Assembly (NCBI RefSeq): GCF_023701745.1
Contig: NZ_JAJOZB010000001.1
Coordinates: 1,426,001 to 1,490,000, forward strand
Length of the DNA: 64,000 bases
Reading direction: 5' to 3'
DNA from: Streptomyces sp. RKAG293
GTDB taxonomy: Bacteria > Actinomycetota > Actinomycetes > Streptomycetales > Streptomycetaceae
The notes below the pieces were generated by a model. It saw only the letters and a program-made list of their open reading frames with translations, did no database searches and was not told where the DNA came from. The position numbers and the translations under genes were made by a program. Position 1 is the first letter of the stretch, and each line of letters opens with the position of its first letter. Positions 44,537-52,879 of the stretch are shown here, one piece after another.

Positions 44537-44732
44537 GGTCTCACGTCTTCTCGGCAGATGGATCAGGGGGCGACACGACCCGGCGGGAACCGGTCCCTGC
44601 TTCCACATTGAGGCAGCCGGAGTGGGCACAGCAGGGCCTACCGGGACCCTCCGGAGGTCCGACCGACCCCATCGACGGACGGCAGGATGTTCGCCCCCAC
44701 TCCACAAGCCGCCGTGCCGTCCGCCACGCACT

Positions 44733-44786
44733 GGCGGGACCGGCGGGACCGGCGGGACCGGCAGCACCGGCAGCACCGGCAGCACC
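44733..44786. repeat. Six tandem 9-bp repeats (3 + 3)
   Basis: Three copies of GGCGGGACC are followed by three of GGCAGCACC in the gap between the CBS-BON gene and the next minus-strand gene. Plus-strand translation gives a short GPA/APA run, but no gene uses it. Confidence 0.85.
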
Positions 44787-44816
44787 GGCAAGGGAACAGA
44801 AGGACGGTCGGCTCCT

Positions 44817-45212
44817 TCAACCGACTTCGGGTGTTTGCCGGTCCTGCTCGTACAGTCGCCTGTCGCGGTGTCTCTTCCAGGCCAGGGCCCGCTGGATTTC
44901 CAGGTGGCTGAGGCCCGTTGCCGCCGACAGCGCATCCCTGCTGAGCGCCTTGGGTTGAAGCGCCTGCGCGCGGTCGATCTGCCCGGCCCACAGTTCCTCG
45001 GGCACGTACGGGCGCGTCCGGTACTCCTGCTGCAGGACGGCCAACTGCTCGGGGGAGCAGGCGACGACCGGTCGCCGGCCGTCGCGCGCCGGGCTGCGGG
45101 CGTGGATCGCGGAGGAGTCCGGGACGACGCCCAGTTGGCATCCCTGGGTAAGCCGTCGGGCGCACAGGTCGCAGATGTCGGTCTCCGGGACCGGGGAGCG
45201 TTCGCTTCGCAT
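44817..45212 (-). CDS. Hypothetical protein with CxxC motif
   Basis: 131 aa from ATG 45212 (GGAG upstream). The N-terminus has a zinc-finger-like group TDICDLCARRLTQGC. The middle is PVVACSPEQLAVLQQEYRTR, and the C-terminus is ALSRDALSAATGLSHLEIQR followed by a basic ALAWKRHRDRRLYEQ, which looks like a helix-turn-helix and tail. I do not recognise the family. A small zinc-binding DNA- or RNA-associated protein is a guess. It shares direction with the CBS-BON and mgtA genes but is separated from them by about 280 bp with repeats. Confidence 0.6.
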   Translation of the reverse strand: MRSERSPVPETDICDLCARRLTQGCQLGVVPDSSAIHARSPARDGRRPVVACSPEQLAVLQQEYRTRPYVPEELWAGQIDRAQALQPKALSRDALSAATGLSHLEIQRALAWKRHRDRRLYEQDRQTPEVG

Positions 45213-45917
45213 GCCGTTCTCCTGCCCCTTCCGGGCTCTGGCGCACTCTCTGGTCGTGCTGGGCGGGAGCAGTATGCCTGCCCCCCACTGGCACGGAAAT
45301 CTATCCTGATGGCAGTAGACATTCGCCTGCGAGTGTGGGTAGTGTTCCTGTCGTAGCCAAGAGGGAAGCAGGGCGCGGCAGACACGAACTGCCGCGCAGG
45401 AGAGCAAGTGCAGTTCTGACAGCGGTACCAGCAGTACAGCAGTGGATGAGTGGTCTCTTGGTGAAGGCGCCGGCTGCGGGCGCGCGCGCCAGGAGGTTCG
45501 GCAGTGGGGTTCTGAGCCAGAGCAGTTGCGGGACGGGCGACGGGGCTGGCTGCCGGACGGCGGTGCAGTGAAGGCCACCAGCAGTTGTGATCGCAGGACC
45601 GCAGTATCTGAAGTACCAGCAGGTCAGTAGTTTTTCGTCGTTCAGGTACGAGCAGGAAAGGTTCGGAGCGACACCATCAGGATCGCCCGCACGGCAGGTG
45701 TGTGCAGGCACTCGCAAGGCCCCGGATTGGAAGGTGGTCCCCGGTCAGGCATTCAAGATCCCTGCATTCCGTGTTCCCCCGACGCGGCGATGCGAATACG
45801 GCAGGACCGGCACGCACGCGCCGGTAGTAGAAGTAGATGGTGTTTGATCCGCCCCATGGGGCCCCGGAAGCCAGTACGGCTCCCGGGGCCCCTCCACGCG
45901 TTTCCCCAGGAGGCCGC
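45213..45917. other. Long gap without a supported gene, upstream of the MerR-like gene
   Basis: No reading here has family features or a good start. The stretch 45380-45660 is unusually rich in CAG/GCAG triplets, and 45600-45660 is less GC-rich. The right end carries a strong hairpin. The region may be a long 5' untranslated leader of the MerR-like gene, or eroded coding sequence. Confidence 0.4.
45858..45892 (+). terminator. Hairpin/attenuator candidate ahead of MerR-like gene
   Basis: A 15-bp stem with one mismatch (GGGGCCCCGGAAGCC pairing with GGCTCCCGGGGCCCC) and a 5-base loop ends 25 bases before a short leader ORF. Its position fits transcription attenuation or an upstream terminator. 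Confidence 0.55.
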
Positions 45918-45944
45918 ATGACCATCAGACACGAAGAGGCGTAA
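45918..45944 (+). CDS. Eight-codon leader ORF overlapping the MerR-like start
   Basis: AGGAGG at 45908-45913 precedes ATG 45918, which reads MTIRHEEA and stops at TAA overlapping the next ATG (TAATG). The good Shine-Dalgarno belongs to this mini-ORF, so translation of the regulator probably depends on termination-reinitiation from it. No regulatory residue pattern is evident. Confidence 0.5.
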   Translation: MTIRHEEA

Positions 45945-46261
45945 TGACCGACCAGCCCCCTACGAATCCCGCCGGCCCGAGCCCGTCCGACCGGTTCGAC
46001 GACGAGGACTACCCCGCCTACACCATGGGCCGCGCCGCCGAAATGATCGGCACCAACGCAGCGTTCCTCCGCGCGATCGGCGAAGCCCGCCTGATCACCC
46101 CCCTGCGGTCCGAGGGCGGCCACCGCCGCTACTCCCGCTACCAACTGCGCATCGCCGCCCGCGCCCGCGAACTCGTCGACCAGGGCACCGCCATCGAAAC
46201 CGCCTGCCGCATCGTCGCCCTCGAAGACCAACTCGACATCGGGCAGCCGGCACGGCCATGA
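45944..46261 (+). CDS. MerR-like helix-turn-helix protein
   Basis: 105 aa. After an acidic 25-residue leader, YTMGRAAEMIGTNAAFLRAI, GEARLITPLRSEGGHRRYSR and YQLRIAARARELVDQGTAIE form a MerR-type winged HTH (first helix, then the R-S-x-G-G-H-R-R-Y wing). A short dimer helix follows and there is no effector domain. This small family is widespread in Streptomyces. Targets are unknown. The start at ATG 45944 overlaps the leader-ORF stop. Confidence 0.85.
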   Translation: MTDQPPTNPAGPSPSDRFDDEDYPAYTMGRAAEMIGTNAAFLRAIGEARLITPLRSEGGHRRYSRYQLRIAARARELVDQGTAIETACRIVALEDQLDIGQPARP

Positions 46262-46312
46262 CCATCGGCAACCCGGTCGCGGCAGGGTCGCGGCGCCGTT
46301 GACTCACCTGAT

Positions 46313-46363
46313 CGGCCACGGCCACGGCGAACCTGCTCCGCAGGCTCCCCGTGGCCGTGGCCG
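46313..46363 (+). terminator. Terminator after MerR-like gene
   Basis: A perfect 15-bp stem (CGGCCACGGCCACGG and its complement) has a 21-base loop containing a nested CCTG...CAGG hairpin. It begins 52 bases after the stop. Confidence 0.7.
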
Positions 46364-46639
46364 TGGCCGAGTCCGACGTCATCGGCGCGGGGGTTCTCGT
46401 CCTGCCCAGATCATGGAGCGGACCGGGCCGAACGATGACGGACGCGAGTTCGTGCCACTGAAGATCAAGACCGTTTCGTATGCGGCGAGGCGGAGGGGTC
46501 GTTGGTAGCGGCAGAGGTCTGCCGCAAGGCCGGCCGCGGGGACCGCAGAAATCCGCGGAAGGCCAGGTAAGTGCGGAACGGAAAGAGAGCTCCGCAATCT
46601 CCCTCAGCCCGCAGGGAAACTCCAACACCCCACATATGA

Positions 46640-46858
46640 AACGGCGTTAGAGATCCGTTGCTTAACGGACACGTCCGCCGAACAAGTTCGTATGGTTATC
46701 GCAGCACGGTCGCAAATGGGTGACGTTCCCCGATCACCCGAATGCGTCGCATTCCGGATTACGTGACTCCGTAATATGCCGGTGACAGAAGTCGGCGCCT
46801 CTGTTTGGCAAAGAAGCACCGATTGCGCCACTACCCCCACACAGGAGTTGGCCCCTCG
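46640..46858 (+). promoter_or_regulatory. AT-richer promoter region of the ice-binding-fold gene
   Basis: This part of the 46262-46858 gap is clearly less GC-rich than average. It contains two inverted repeats: TCCGTT-4-AACGGA (46654-46669) and ATTACG-6-CGTAAT (46758-46775). Either could be an operator. The start at 46859 has AGGAG at 46843-46847. No gene was found between 46364 and 46640. Confidence 0.35.
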
Positions 46859-48046
46859 ATGACCCTGAATGCCCCTGTAGTCCCCCATGCACGCACCCTT
46901 TCGGCCTGGATCGCGGCGGTGGTCGCGGCAGTCATGGCCGCTCTGATGGTCGCCATGACGTCGAGCCCGGCCCAGGCCATCGCCACCCCCGTACCGCTGG
47001 CGACGGCGGCCAGTTTCGCGGTGTTGTCCGGTGAGTCGGTCACCAACACCGGTCCTTCGGTGATCACCGGAGACCTCGGAGTGGATCCGGGTACGTCGAT
47101 CACCGGTTTCCCGCCCGGCCTGGTGAACGGAGTTCAGCACTCCCACGACGCGGTGGCGCTGCAAGCCAAGAGCGACCTGGTCGCGGCCTACAACAACGCT
47201 GCCGGCCAGGCCACGAACGGCGCCCTTCCCCCGGACGCCGGTGGCCTGACGCTGGTTCCGGGCGTCTACACCGCCTCCTCCACGCTCGGGCTCACCGGCA
47301 CTCTGACCCTGGACGCCCAGGGCGACCCGAACGCCGTCTGGGTCTTCCAGGTCGGCTCCGGTCTGACGACGGCGTCCGCCAGCCGCGTGCTCCTCGTCAA
47401 CGGTGCCGCACCGTGCAACGTGTTCTGGCAGGTCGGAAGTACTGCCATTCTCGGCACCAACTCCACCTTCGTGGGCACCATCATGGCGCTGACCTCCATC
47501 AATGCCACCACGGGTGCGAGCATCGACGGCCGGGCGCTGGCGCGCAACGGCTCGGTGACCCTGGACACCAACAAGATCACCCGGGCCACGTGTGCGGCCG
47601 GCACCGCGGGTGGCGTGATCACCGGTGGTACCGGCCTGATCGCCGGCACGAGTACCGGTGGCACCGCAACCGGCGGAACCACCTCGGGCGGCCTGATCGC
47701 CGGAGTGACAACGGGTGGCACCAACGGCGGTCTGCTCGGCGGCGTCCTGACCGGTGGAGTCATCGGCGGCACCCCTGGCGGTCTCATCGCCGGAACCACG
47801 GGCAGCGCCTCGGCAGGCACCACCGGCAGCCCCACCGCGGGTACCACTGGCGGCTACCCGGGCGGCGACAACGGCGGAGAGACCGGTGGCTATCCCGGCG
47901 GTGACAACGGCGGAGAAACCGGTGGTTACCCCGGCGGTGACAACGGCGGAGAATCCGGCAACCACGGCTACGGTGACCAGCCTCAGGGTCACGATGACCA
48001 GGGCCAGCCGCACGACATCCACGGTGCCTACGGCGCCGATCACTGA
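46859..48046 (+). CDS. Secreted ice-binding-fold (DUF3494) protein with Gly-rich repeat tail
   Basis: 395 aa. The signal peptide (AWIAAVVAAVMAALMVAMTS) is cleaved after about SPAQA. Residues about 45-250 match the DUF3494 ice-binding fold: ASFAVLSGESVTNTGPSVIT, GDLGVDPGTSITGFPPGLVN, DAQGDPNAVWVFQVGSGLTT, NVFWQVGSTAILGTNSTFVG and TIMALTSINATTGASIDGRA. The last 140 residues are Gly/Thr-rich with GTTSGG-like units and three 12-residue GGYPGGDNGGET repeats, then a His/Asp-rich end. There is no LPXTG. In soil bacteria this fold may serve adhesion or surface functions rather than antifreeze. A strong terminator follows. Confidence 0.88.
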   Translation: MTLNAPVVPHARTLSAWIAAVVAAVMAALMVAMTSSPAQAIATPVPLATAASFAVLSGESVTNTGPSVITGDLGVDPGTSITGFPPGLVNGVQHSHDAVALQAKSDLVAAYNNAAGQATNGALPPDAGGLTLVPGVYTASSTLGLTGTLTLDAQGDPNAVWVFQVGSGLTTASASRVLLVNGAAPCNVFWQVGSTAILGTNSTFVGTIMALTSINATTGASIDGRALARNGSVTLDTNKITRATCAAGTAGGVITGGTGLIAGTSTGGTATGGTTSGGLIAGVTTGGTNGGLLGGVLTGGVIGGTPGGLIAGTTGSASAGTTGSPTAGTTGGYPGGDNGGETGGYPGGDNGGETGGYPGGDNGGESGNHGYGDQPQGHDDQGQPHDIHGAYGADH

Positions 48047-48159
48047 GATCACGACAGCGACTGCGCGTAGCACCAACGCCGGGGCAGGGCATGTGATGCC
48101 CACTCACCGTGCGGATGGGCGAGGCCGCAGCTGAACCTGCACCTAGCAGCGCGTTGAGC

Positions 48160-48197
48160 GCTCGTAGCCGTCGCCCGCACAGGCGACGGCTACGAGC
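48160..48197. terminator. Terminator between ice-binding-fold and XRE genes
   Basis: A perfect 16-bp stem (GCTCGTAGCCGTCGCC and its complement) with a 6-base loop lies in the gap between convergent genes. Confidence 0.85.
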
Positions 48198-48300
48198 AGC
48201 GCGCGGCGGATCGTCATCGACTCCGCCGCGCGCCGCCAGCGCGAGCAGGTGTCTTCGTCCGCCGCGGCGGCGGCACCCTGCCCATCAGCTTCTTCGCCGG

Positions 48301-49209
48301 TCAGCCTCCGGGCGGTGGCGACGCATCGGGCCGTGTGGAGTCTTGGAACTCCGCCCCGATATACGACTTGATGACATCAGTGATGAGCTGCCCGGAAGCG
48401 ACCGGGTCCAGCGCCCTGGCCTGCAAACTCTCGTAGATGACGCCGCAGCGCTGCACGTCGGGGGGTTTCTCCAGATAGAGATCGCTGGTCAACCCTTCCA
48501 GGTACACAACCTTCCGGTCCGAGGCGTCGGCGAACTCGACGATCGAGAACCGCCCAGCCATGCCAGGATGCGCTCCCGCGTGGTGCGGGATGACCTGCAC
48601 GGTGACGTGCGGTCGGCCGCCGAGGTCCAGCAGCCGCTCCAGCTGCTCCCGCATGACCTCGCCACCGCCTACGACGCGACGCAAGGCCGACTCGTCCAGC
48701 ACGACCCACAAGTGCAGTGCGTGGTCCAGGTCGTCGACCCGCCATTGACGGCGCAACCGTACGTGAACCCACGTGTCGACCTGCTCTGCCGTAGCGTGCG
48801 GGATCGTTCCTGCAATAACTGCTCGGGCGTAGGCCGGAGTTTGCAGCAGTTCGGGGATCACCATGGATTCGTAGCAGCGGATGGCCGCAGCATCGGTTTC
48901 GAGGTCGATGTAGACGCTGTGCGGGATGTCGCCGTACTCCTTCCACCACCCGGATTGACCCGATTCCTCGGCCATTCGCATCAGGGCATCGACAACCTGT
49001 GGATCCTGAACTTCATACACCTCGCAGAGATCGCGGACATCGCGTGAGTTGACCCTGCGGCGACCGTTCTCCAGAAGGCTGATCTTTGCCTGCGAGACCA
49101 GCAACTTTTTTGCCACTTGCTGGGCTGTCAAACCCCTGCTCTGTCGAAGCGCGCGAAACTCCGATCCCAGTCGGCGTCTTCCGACAGTGGGATTGACGTG
49201 GGGCGACAC
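48301..49209 (-). CDS. XRE-family regulator with DUF5753 domain
   Basis: 302 aa from GTG 49209. The HTH (about 12-70) is LGSEFRALRQSRGLTAQQVA, KKLLVSQAKISLLENGRRRV. DUF5753 (about 95-285) includes YIDLETDAAAIRCYESMVIP, ELLQTPAYARAVIAGTIPHA, VVLDESALRRVVGGGEVMRE and RFSIVEFADASDRKVVYLEG. In Streptomyces these regulators usually pair with a DUF397 protein, as in BldB/WhiJ-like systems. None lies next to this one, so it is an orphan or works with the DUF397 at 53551. Confidence 0.9.
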   Translation of the reverse strand: MSPHVNPTVGRRRLGSEFRALRQSRGLTAQQVAKKLLVSQAKISLLENGRRRVNSRDVRDLCEVYEVQDPQVVDALMRMAEESGQSGWWKEYGDIPHSVYIDLETDAAAIRCYESMVIPELLQTPAYARAVIAGTIPHATAEQVDTWVHVRLRRQWRVDDLDHALHLWVVLDESALRRVVGGGEVMREQLERLLDLGGRPHVTVQVIPHHAGAHPGMAGRFSIVEFADASDRKVVYLEGLTSDLYLEKPPDVQRCGVIYESLQARALDPVASGQLITDVIKSYIGAEFQDSTRPDASPPPGG

Positions 49210-49957
49210 AGGACAGCTACCTCCGCTACAGAAAACTGGGAACAGCCGCTGGGCGGCCGTACCGACGACCGCTCAGCGATCCGCCTGCAGATTAGGCGGT
49301 CAGGGCTGCAGGAACGATCATCTTCCGGCGTGTCTCCTTCTAATGGGTGGTTGACAGTGCCCCCCCGGGGCCCCCGGGCCAGGCGGTACGGGTTCTCGTC
49401 CCCAGCGCTGCAGGAGCGCATGCCGGTATCCACGAAGGTGTCGAGGTCGCCGACGATCTTTCACCGCACAGGGCACACCCGACGGGCACGACCGCTCACC
49501 CACTGGCCGAACAGCGGGCGGGCGGGCGACGTCGGATGAAGGTCCGGCAGGGTTCGAATTTTGGGACGCATGACCCGTGCACGACAGGTCATCCGCTGGC
49601 TTCGCGCCGGCGATCCCCAATGCTGTTCCGGCCCAGGTCGTCTCCGCAGTCGGCAGCCGATGCCTGGACGCGTCCGGAGGGTCGCTCACGGCGGGCGCAC
49701 CTATCCAGATCCACCACTGCACGAGCGTCAACGCCGCACAGGCATGACTCATCCACCGAAGGCCGTCCCGTAGTTGATCTCTGCGCTGTCTCGGGCGTGG
49801 TGAAGCGTGGGCGGGGCGGGGGCTCGACTGACTCGCAGGCGGAGGGGCGAGTCCTCGGCGAGATGCGGGGCTTCGGCGGAGAGCGCCCCTGGAGCGATGT
49901 GTCCACCACACTGGAAATCAAAGAAGGACGTCGAACTCCAACTTCGAACGCCCGAAT
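49210..49957. other. Gap without a supported gene
   Basis: Readings of up to about 200 codons exist on both strands, but none shows family motifs, a convincing Shine-Dalgarno or consistent codon bias. A GGGTTCGAATTTT sequence at about 49552 looks like a tRNA T-loop but has no folding partner. Possibly eroded sequence. Confidence 0.4.
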
Positions 49958-50758
49958 TCAATAAGTTACATAGACATCGACTCCTTGGGCGATTACACAA
50001 CCGGGAGGCATTTCCGAAATAGAGTATTCAGTGCCGTCCGGTTTGATTGCACGTAATTTGCCATTGCAATCCGGAGAAGCGAGAACAAGTGTGAGCGTGT
50101 ACTTGACCCGATCATCGCCCTTATTCCCGATCGGGCTGTTGATAAAGGTCCATTTTCCATTTCTGGATACAATGGGCCCTGGGCTATCTCCGTAGTCCTC
50201 GTAGTACGACTTGCTTCCGTAGTCGTAATCAAAGAGCCATGCTGACTCATTGCTCAGGCCACAGGCGTCGCCCTCGATTCGTACGCCGCGCGCACCATCG
50301 ACCTGGCTCCCGCTGACTGGCGAGACGATTCTCACCTTTGCCGAGCAAGGGGCCCCAGTTGGCGGGGCGGAACCTCCCTGCGGCCCATCGAAAGAGGACG
50401 CGCCGGTCGTTGGGACCAGGCTGCCCGGCGGGGGCTTCGCGGAAGGCGCACTGGTCGAATTGACCCCCGATGGAGCACCACTATTGCTGCTCTCCGACCC
50501 ATCGGAGAGCAGCAATACCAGCAACGGGGCAATGGACAGGAAGAGCAACCCAGATGTTAACATCCATAGTTTTTGAGGACTCGAGTCGTATCTCGACGGG
50601 TCCCCACTGGAGCCCGGTCTCACAGCAGAGCCGATGGGAGCATTTGGGCCCGTCACACTGTTTCGTCTCGCTTGATAGATCGCCGCACTCGCCGAAACGA
50701 CCGCTGCCAGCACAAAGCCGGAGCCGGTAATATACGCAGCCTGAACAGCAACCTCCAT
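49958..50758 (-). CDS. Hypothetical membrane protein with extracytoplasmic domain
   Basis: 266 aa from ATG 50758. Two membrane segments are visible: AAYITGSGFVLAAVVSASAA near the start and LTSGLLFLSIAPLLVLLLSD at about residue 70. A Ser/Pro/Gly-rich linker follows (SGAPSGVNSTSAPSAKPPPG), then a small beta-type domain with three or four Cys (APCSAKVRIVSPVSGSQVDG, GDACGLSNESAWLFDYDYGS, SPDCNGKLRAIKPDGTEY, MPPGCVIAQ). It is not assigned to a known family. Base composition of the C-terminal half (49960-50250) is notably AT-richer than its neighbours, suggesting recent transfer. Confidence 0.6.
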   Translation of the reverse strand: MEVAVQAAYITGSGFVLAAVVSASAAIYQARRNSVTGPNAPIGSAVRPGSSGDPSRYDSSPQKLWMLTSGLLFLSIAPLLVLLLSDGSESSNSGAPSGVNSTSAPSAKPPPGSLVPTTGASSFDGPQGGSAPPTGAPCSAKVRIVSPVSGSQVDGARGVRIEGDACGLSNESAWLFDYDYGSKSYYEDYGDSPGPIVSRNGKWTFINSPIGNKGDDRVKYTLTLVLASPDCNGKLRAIKPDGTEYSISEMPPGCVIAQGVDVYVTY

Positions 50759-51227
50759 GATCCCCCCAATAGTTCACTCATACAAAGAGTGAAGCAGCAG
50801 CCTATCTCGGCGATCATGGTTACGTCCTACCCTGTACCGAAGTAAATATCTTCTTTCCGGCGCGTCATCGATTCGACACGAACGCCAGTGCGGGAATTTG
50901 CTCTTTTCTTCTTGGCGTCATGCCGGTTGCGCGCCACTACCTCCGTTGGCGAAGCCAGACCGACACCGAGCGCGAATCAGTTGGTGCGGTGCGGCTCAGG
51001 ACGTGCGGAGACTCTGCGCTCAGGGGCATCCGCCTCGGGCTGCAGCCAGGACTGCGCGCAGTCGTACCGCATTGATCCACGACAGACCGATGAACCACAA
51101 CCGGACGGGTACAGAGGCCCGGCGGGCCAACATGCGTATTCCCTGCGGGGCGGCCGTGCGGCATGCAAGGGTTGGGTTCCGCTTCAGCTGACATACCGTC
51201 GGCCGGAACTTCGGGGGATGCACTGCC
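50759..51227. other. Gap without a supported gene
   Basis: Short readings only. The left 120 bases, upstream of the minus-strand membrane gene, are AT-rich and probably contain its promoter. The remainder shows no recognisable gene or repeat. Confidence 0.4.
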
Positions 51228-51956
51228 ATGGCCGAACCACCCTTACCAGGCGATGATCCGGACGACGGGGCAACGCCCCCGGACCCCGCCGATCCCGACC
51301 CGGCCCCACCTCCTCCCGTACCAGCACCTCCTGGTTGGTTCCTACCAGCCTGCGTGGTAGCTGCGATCTGGACAGTGGCTCTGCTGGTCACTCTCGCGAT
51401 CACTACCGACGGACTGTCGCGCGTCGTCGCCGGCTTCGGCGGCCTGGTGGCGGTCGTCGTCGCGGTCCTCGGCCTGTTCGCACCGCTGCGAATGCCGTCA
51501 GTTCCGCAGCAGGCGGTCACCTGGTCGGTCGTCGCGATCCTGTGCCTGGACCTGCTGACCTCCGCGATGTGGCCACTGTGGGCGTATCACCAGGCGAACA
51601 CGGACAAGAACGTGACGGCCGAGGCAAGCCTCACGGGCAACAGAGGAGTGCTGCCCGGCGGCTCCGCCACTTTCCACAGTCCCGTCACGGTGTCCCGGAA
51701 GACCATCGCCGTCACCATCGAGGCCGTCGATACCGACGGCGCGCAGGGCAACTGCAGTCCAGAGACCGGATTGTCCTTGCTCAATGCCTCGGCGGCCGGC
51801 CCCGCCACTCCCATCACCACGGTCCCGGGCGAACCGGCCAGGATTCGGCTGCTCCCCAACCAGCGGCAGATCACTCTCACCGTGCGCGTGGAAAACCCCC
51901 GGGATCCCAACTGCGCGGTCGACCTGAGCCTGTCCAAAGTCACGCTCTCCAACTAG
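51228..51956 (+). CDS. Hypothetical membrane protein
   Basis: 242 aa from ATG 51228. The Pro/Asp-rich cytoplasmic N-terminus (DDPDDGATPPDPADPDPAPP) is followed by three probable membrane segments: ACVVAAIWTVALLVTLAITT, VVAGFGGLVAVVVAVLGLFA and TWSVVAILCLDLLTSAMWPL. A C-terminal beta domain of about 110 residues follows (TVSRKTIAVTIEAVDTDGAQ, RIRLLPNQRQITLTVRVENP). The family is unknown. The next gene starts 48 bases downstream and encodes a binding lipoprotein, so the two may form a unit at the cell surface. Confidence 0.65.
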   Translation: MAEPPLPGDDPDDGATPPDPADPDPAPPPPVPAPPGWFLPACVVAAIWTVALLVTLAITTDGLSRVVAGFGGLVAVVVAVLGLFAPLRMPSVPQQAVTWSVVAILCLDLLTSAMWPLWAYHQANTDKNVTAEASLTGNRGVLPGGSATFHSPVTVSRKTIAVTIEAVDTDGAQGNCSPETGLSLLNASAAGPATPITTVPGEPARIRLLPNQRQITLTVRVENPRDPNCAVDLSLSKVTLSN

Positions 51957-52004
51957 CACTCCCCCATCACCCCTCCGTACACCCACCATGGCGGGAGAAC
52001 CATC

Positions 52005-52871
52005 GTGCGCCAGGCGCGCCACACCGCGATCACGCTTGCCGGCCTGCTCACCCTCGCGTTGGTGGTCAACTGTTCCGGGCCGGGCTCGTCAGGCGGCGAT
52101 TCCGTACTCACCAGCCCTATCGTCGTCGGCACCGTGAACGACGCACCCGGCTTCGATACCGGCACCATCAACCAGTCCGGTTTCGACATCGACGTCATGA
52201 AGAACATCGGCGCCGCGCAGAATGCCAAGACGGTATCGACGATCATCGACTACGCGAGCCGGGAGAGCGGACTGCTGGACGGCAGCCTCAAACTCGTCAT
52301 CGCCACGTACTCGATCACCCCGGAGCGGAATCAGAAGGGCATCGACTTCGCCGGCCCCTACATGGTCTCCCCGCAAGCACTCCTGGTTCGTGCGGACGAC
52401 AAGCGGTTCACGCACAAGGCCGCTCTGAAGGACAAGAGCGTCTGCACCGTCGAGGGATCGACCGGCTCCAGGACGAAGATTCCCGGCGCGAACATGGCCA
52501 CCCAGGTGCAGACCACACAGGACTGCCTCAACCTCCTGGACCGCTCCGACACCGACGCCGTCTTCAGCGACGCGCTCATCCTCTACGGCTACGTGAACTC
52601 CAACCCCACGAAGTACCAGGTGGTACTCCCCGGCGTCTTCGGTGAACTCCAGTACACGGGCATCGGCATCCTTGGGGGCCATCACGCCGACTGCGCCAAG
52701 CTCGACGAACTACTGAGCGCCTTCCTCGACAACCAGTGGGCCCAGGACTTCAAGAACAACTTCCCCGTAGCCGCACAGAAGTACTCCGGAGCCGACACCT
52801 CCACCGGGGACTACCAATCCATCTTCAAACCCACCGCACAGGACATGCAGCGGCTCTCCTGCAAGCTCTGA
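52005..52871 (+). CDS. Periplasmic-binding-protein-like (SBP_bac_3) secreted protein
   Basis: 288 aa from GTG 52005. The signal sequence TAITLAGLLTLALVVNCSGP ends at an imperfect lipobox (VVNC, Asn at -1). The body matches family 3 solute-binding proteins: PIVVGTVNDAPGFDTGTINQ, SGFDIDVMKNIGAAQNAK, LVIATYSITPERNQKGIDFA, GPYMVSPQALLVRADDKRFT, VCTVEGSTGSRTKIPGA and DTDAVFSDALILYGYV. No ABC transporter genes are adjacent. A sensing or signalling role with the upstream membrane protein is possible, but the ligand is unknown. Confidence 0.8.
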   Translation: MRQARHTAITLAGLLTLALVVNCSGPGSSGGDSVLTSPIVVGTVNDAPGFDTGTINQSGFDIDVMKNIGAAQNAKTVSTIIDYASRESGLLDGSLKLVIATYSITPERNQKGIDFAGPYMVSPQALLVRADDKRFTHKAALKDKSVCTVEGSTGSRTKIPGANMATQVQTTQDCLNLLDRSDTDAVFSDALILYGYVNSNPTKYQVVLPGVFGELQYTGIGILGGHHADCAKLDELLSAFLDNQWAQDFKNNFPVAAQKYSGADTSTGDYQSIFKPTAQDMQRLSCKL

Positions 52872-52879
52872 CCGCGCGC

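Noticed and set aside
44733-44830. Collagen-like GPAGPAGPAAPA run on the plus strand
   Set aside because: Produced by the 9-bp DNA repeats. No start, Shine-Dalgarno or domain supports a gene.
45335-45847. Small plus-strand readings of 60-86 codons ahead of the MerR-like gene
   Set aside because: No family motifs, biased Gln/Ser/Gly composition from CAG-rich DNA, and no convincing Shine-Dalgarno.
49540-49570. tRNA-like T-loop sequence GGGTTCGAATTTT
   Set aside because: No matching T-stem, anticodon arm or acceptor stem could be formed, so it is neither a tRNA nor a supported attachment site.
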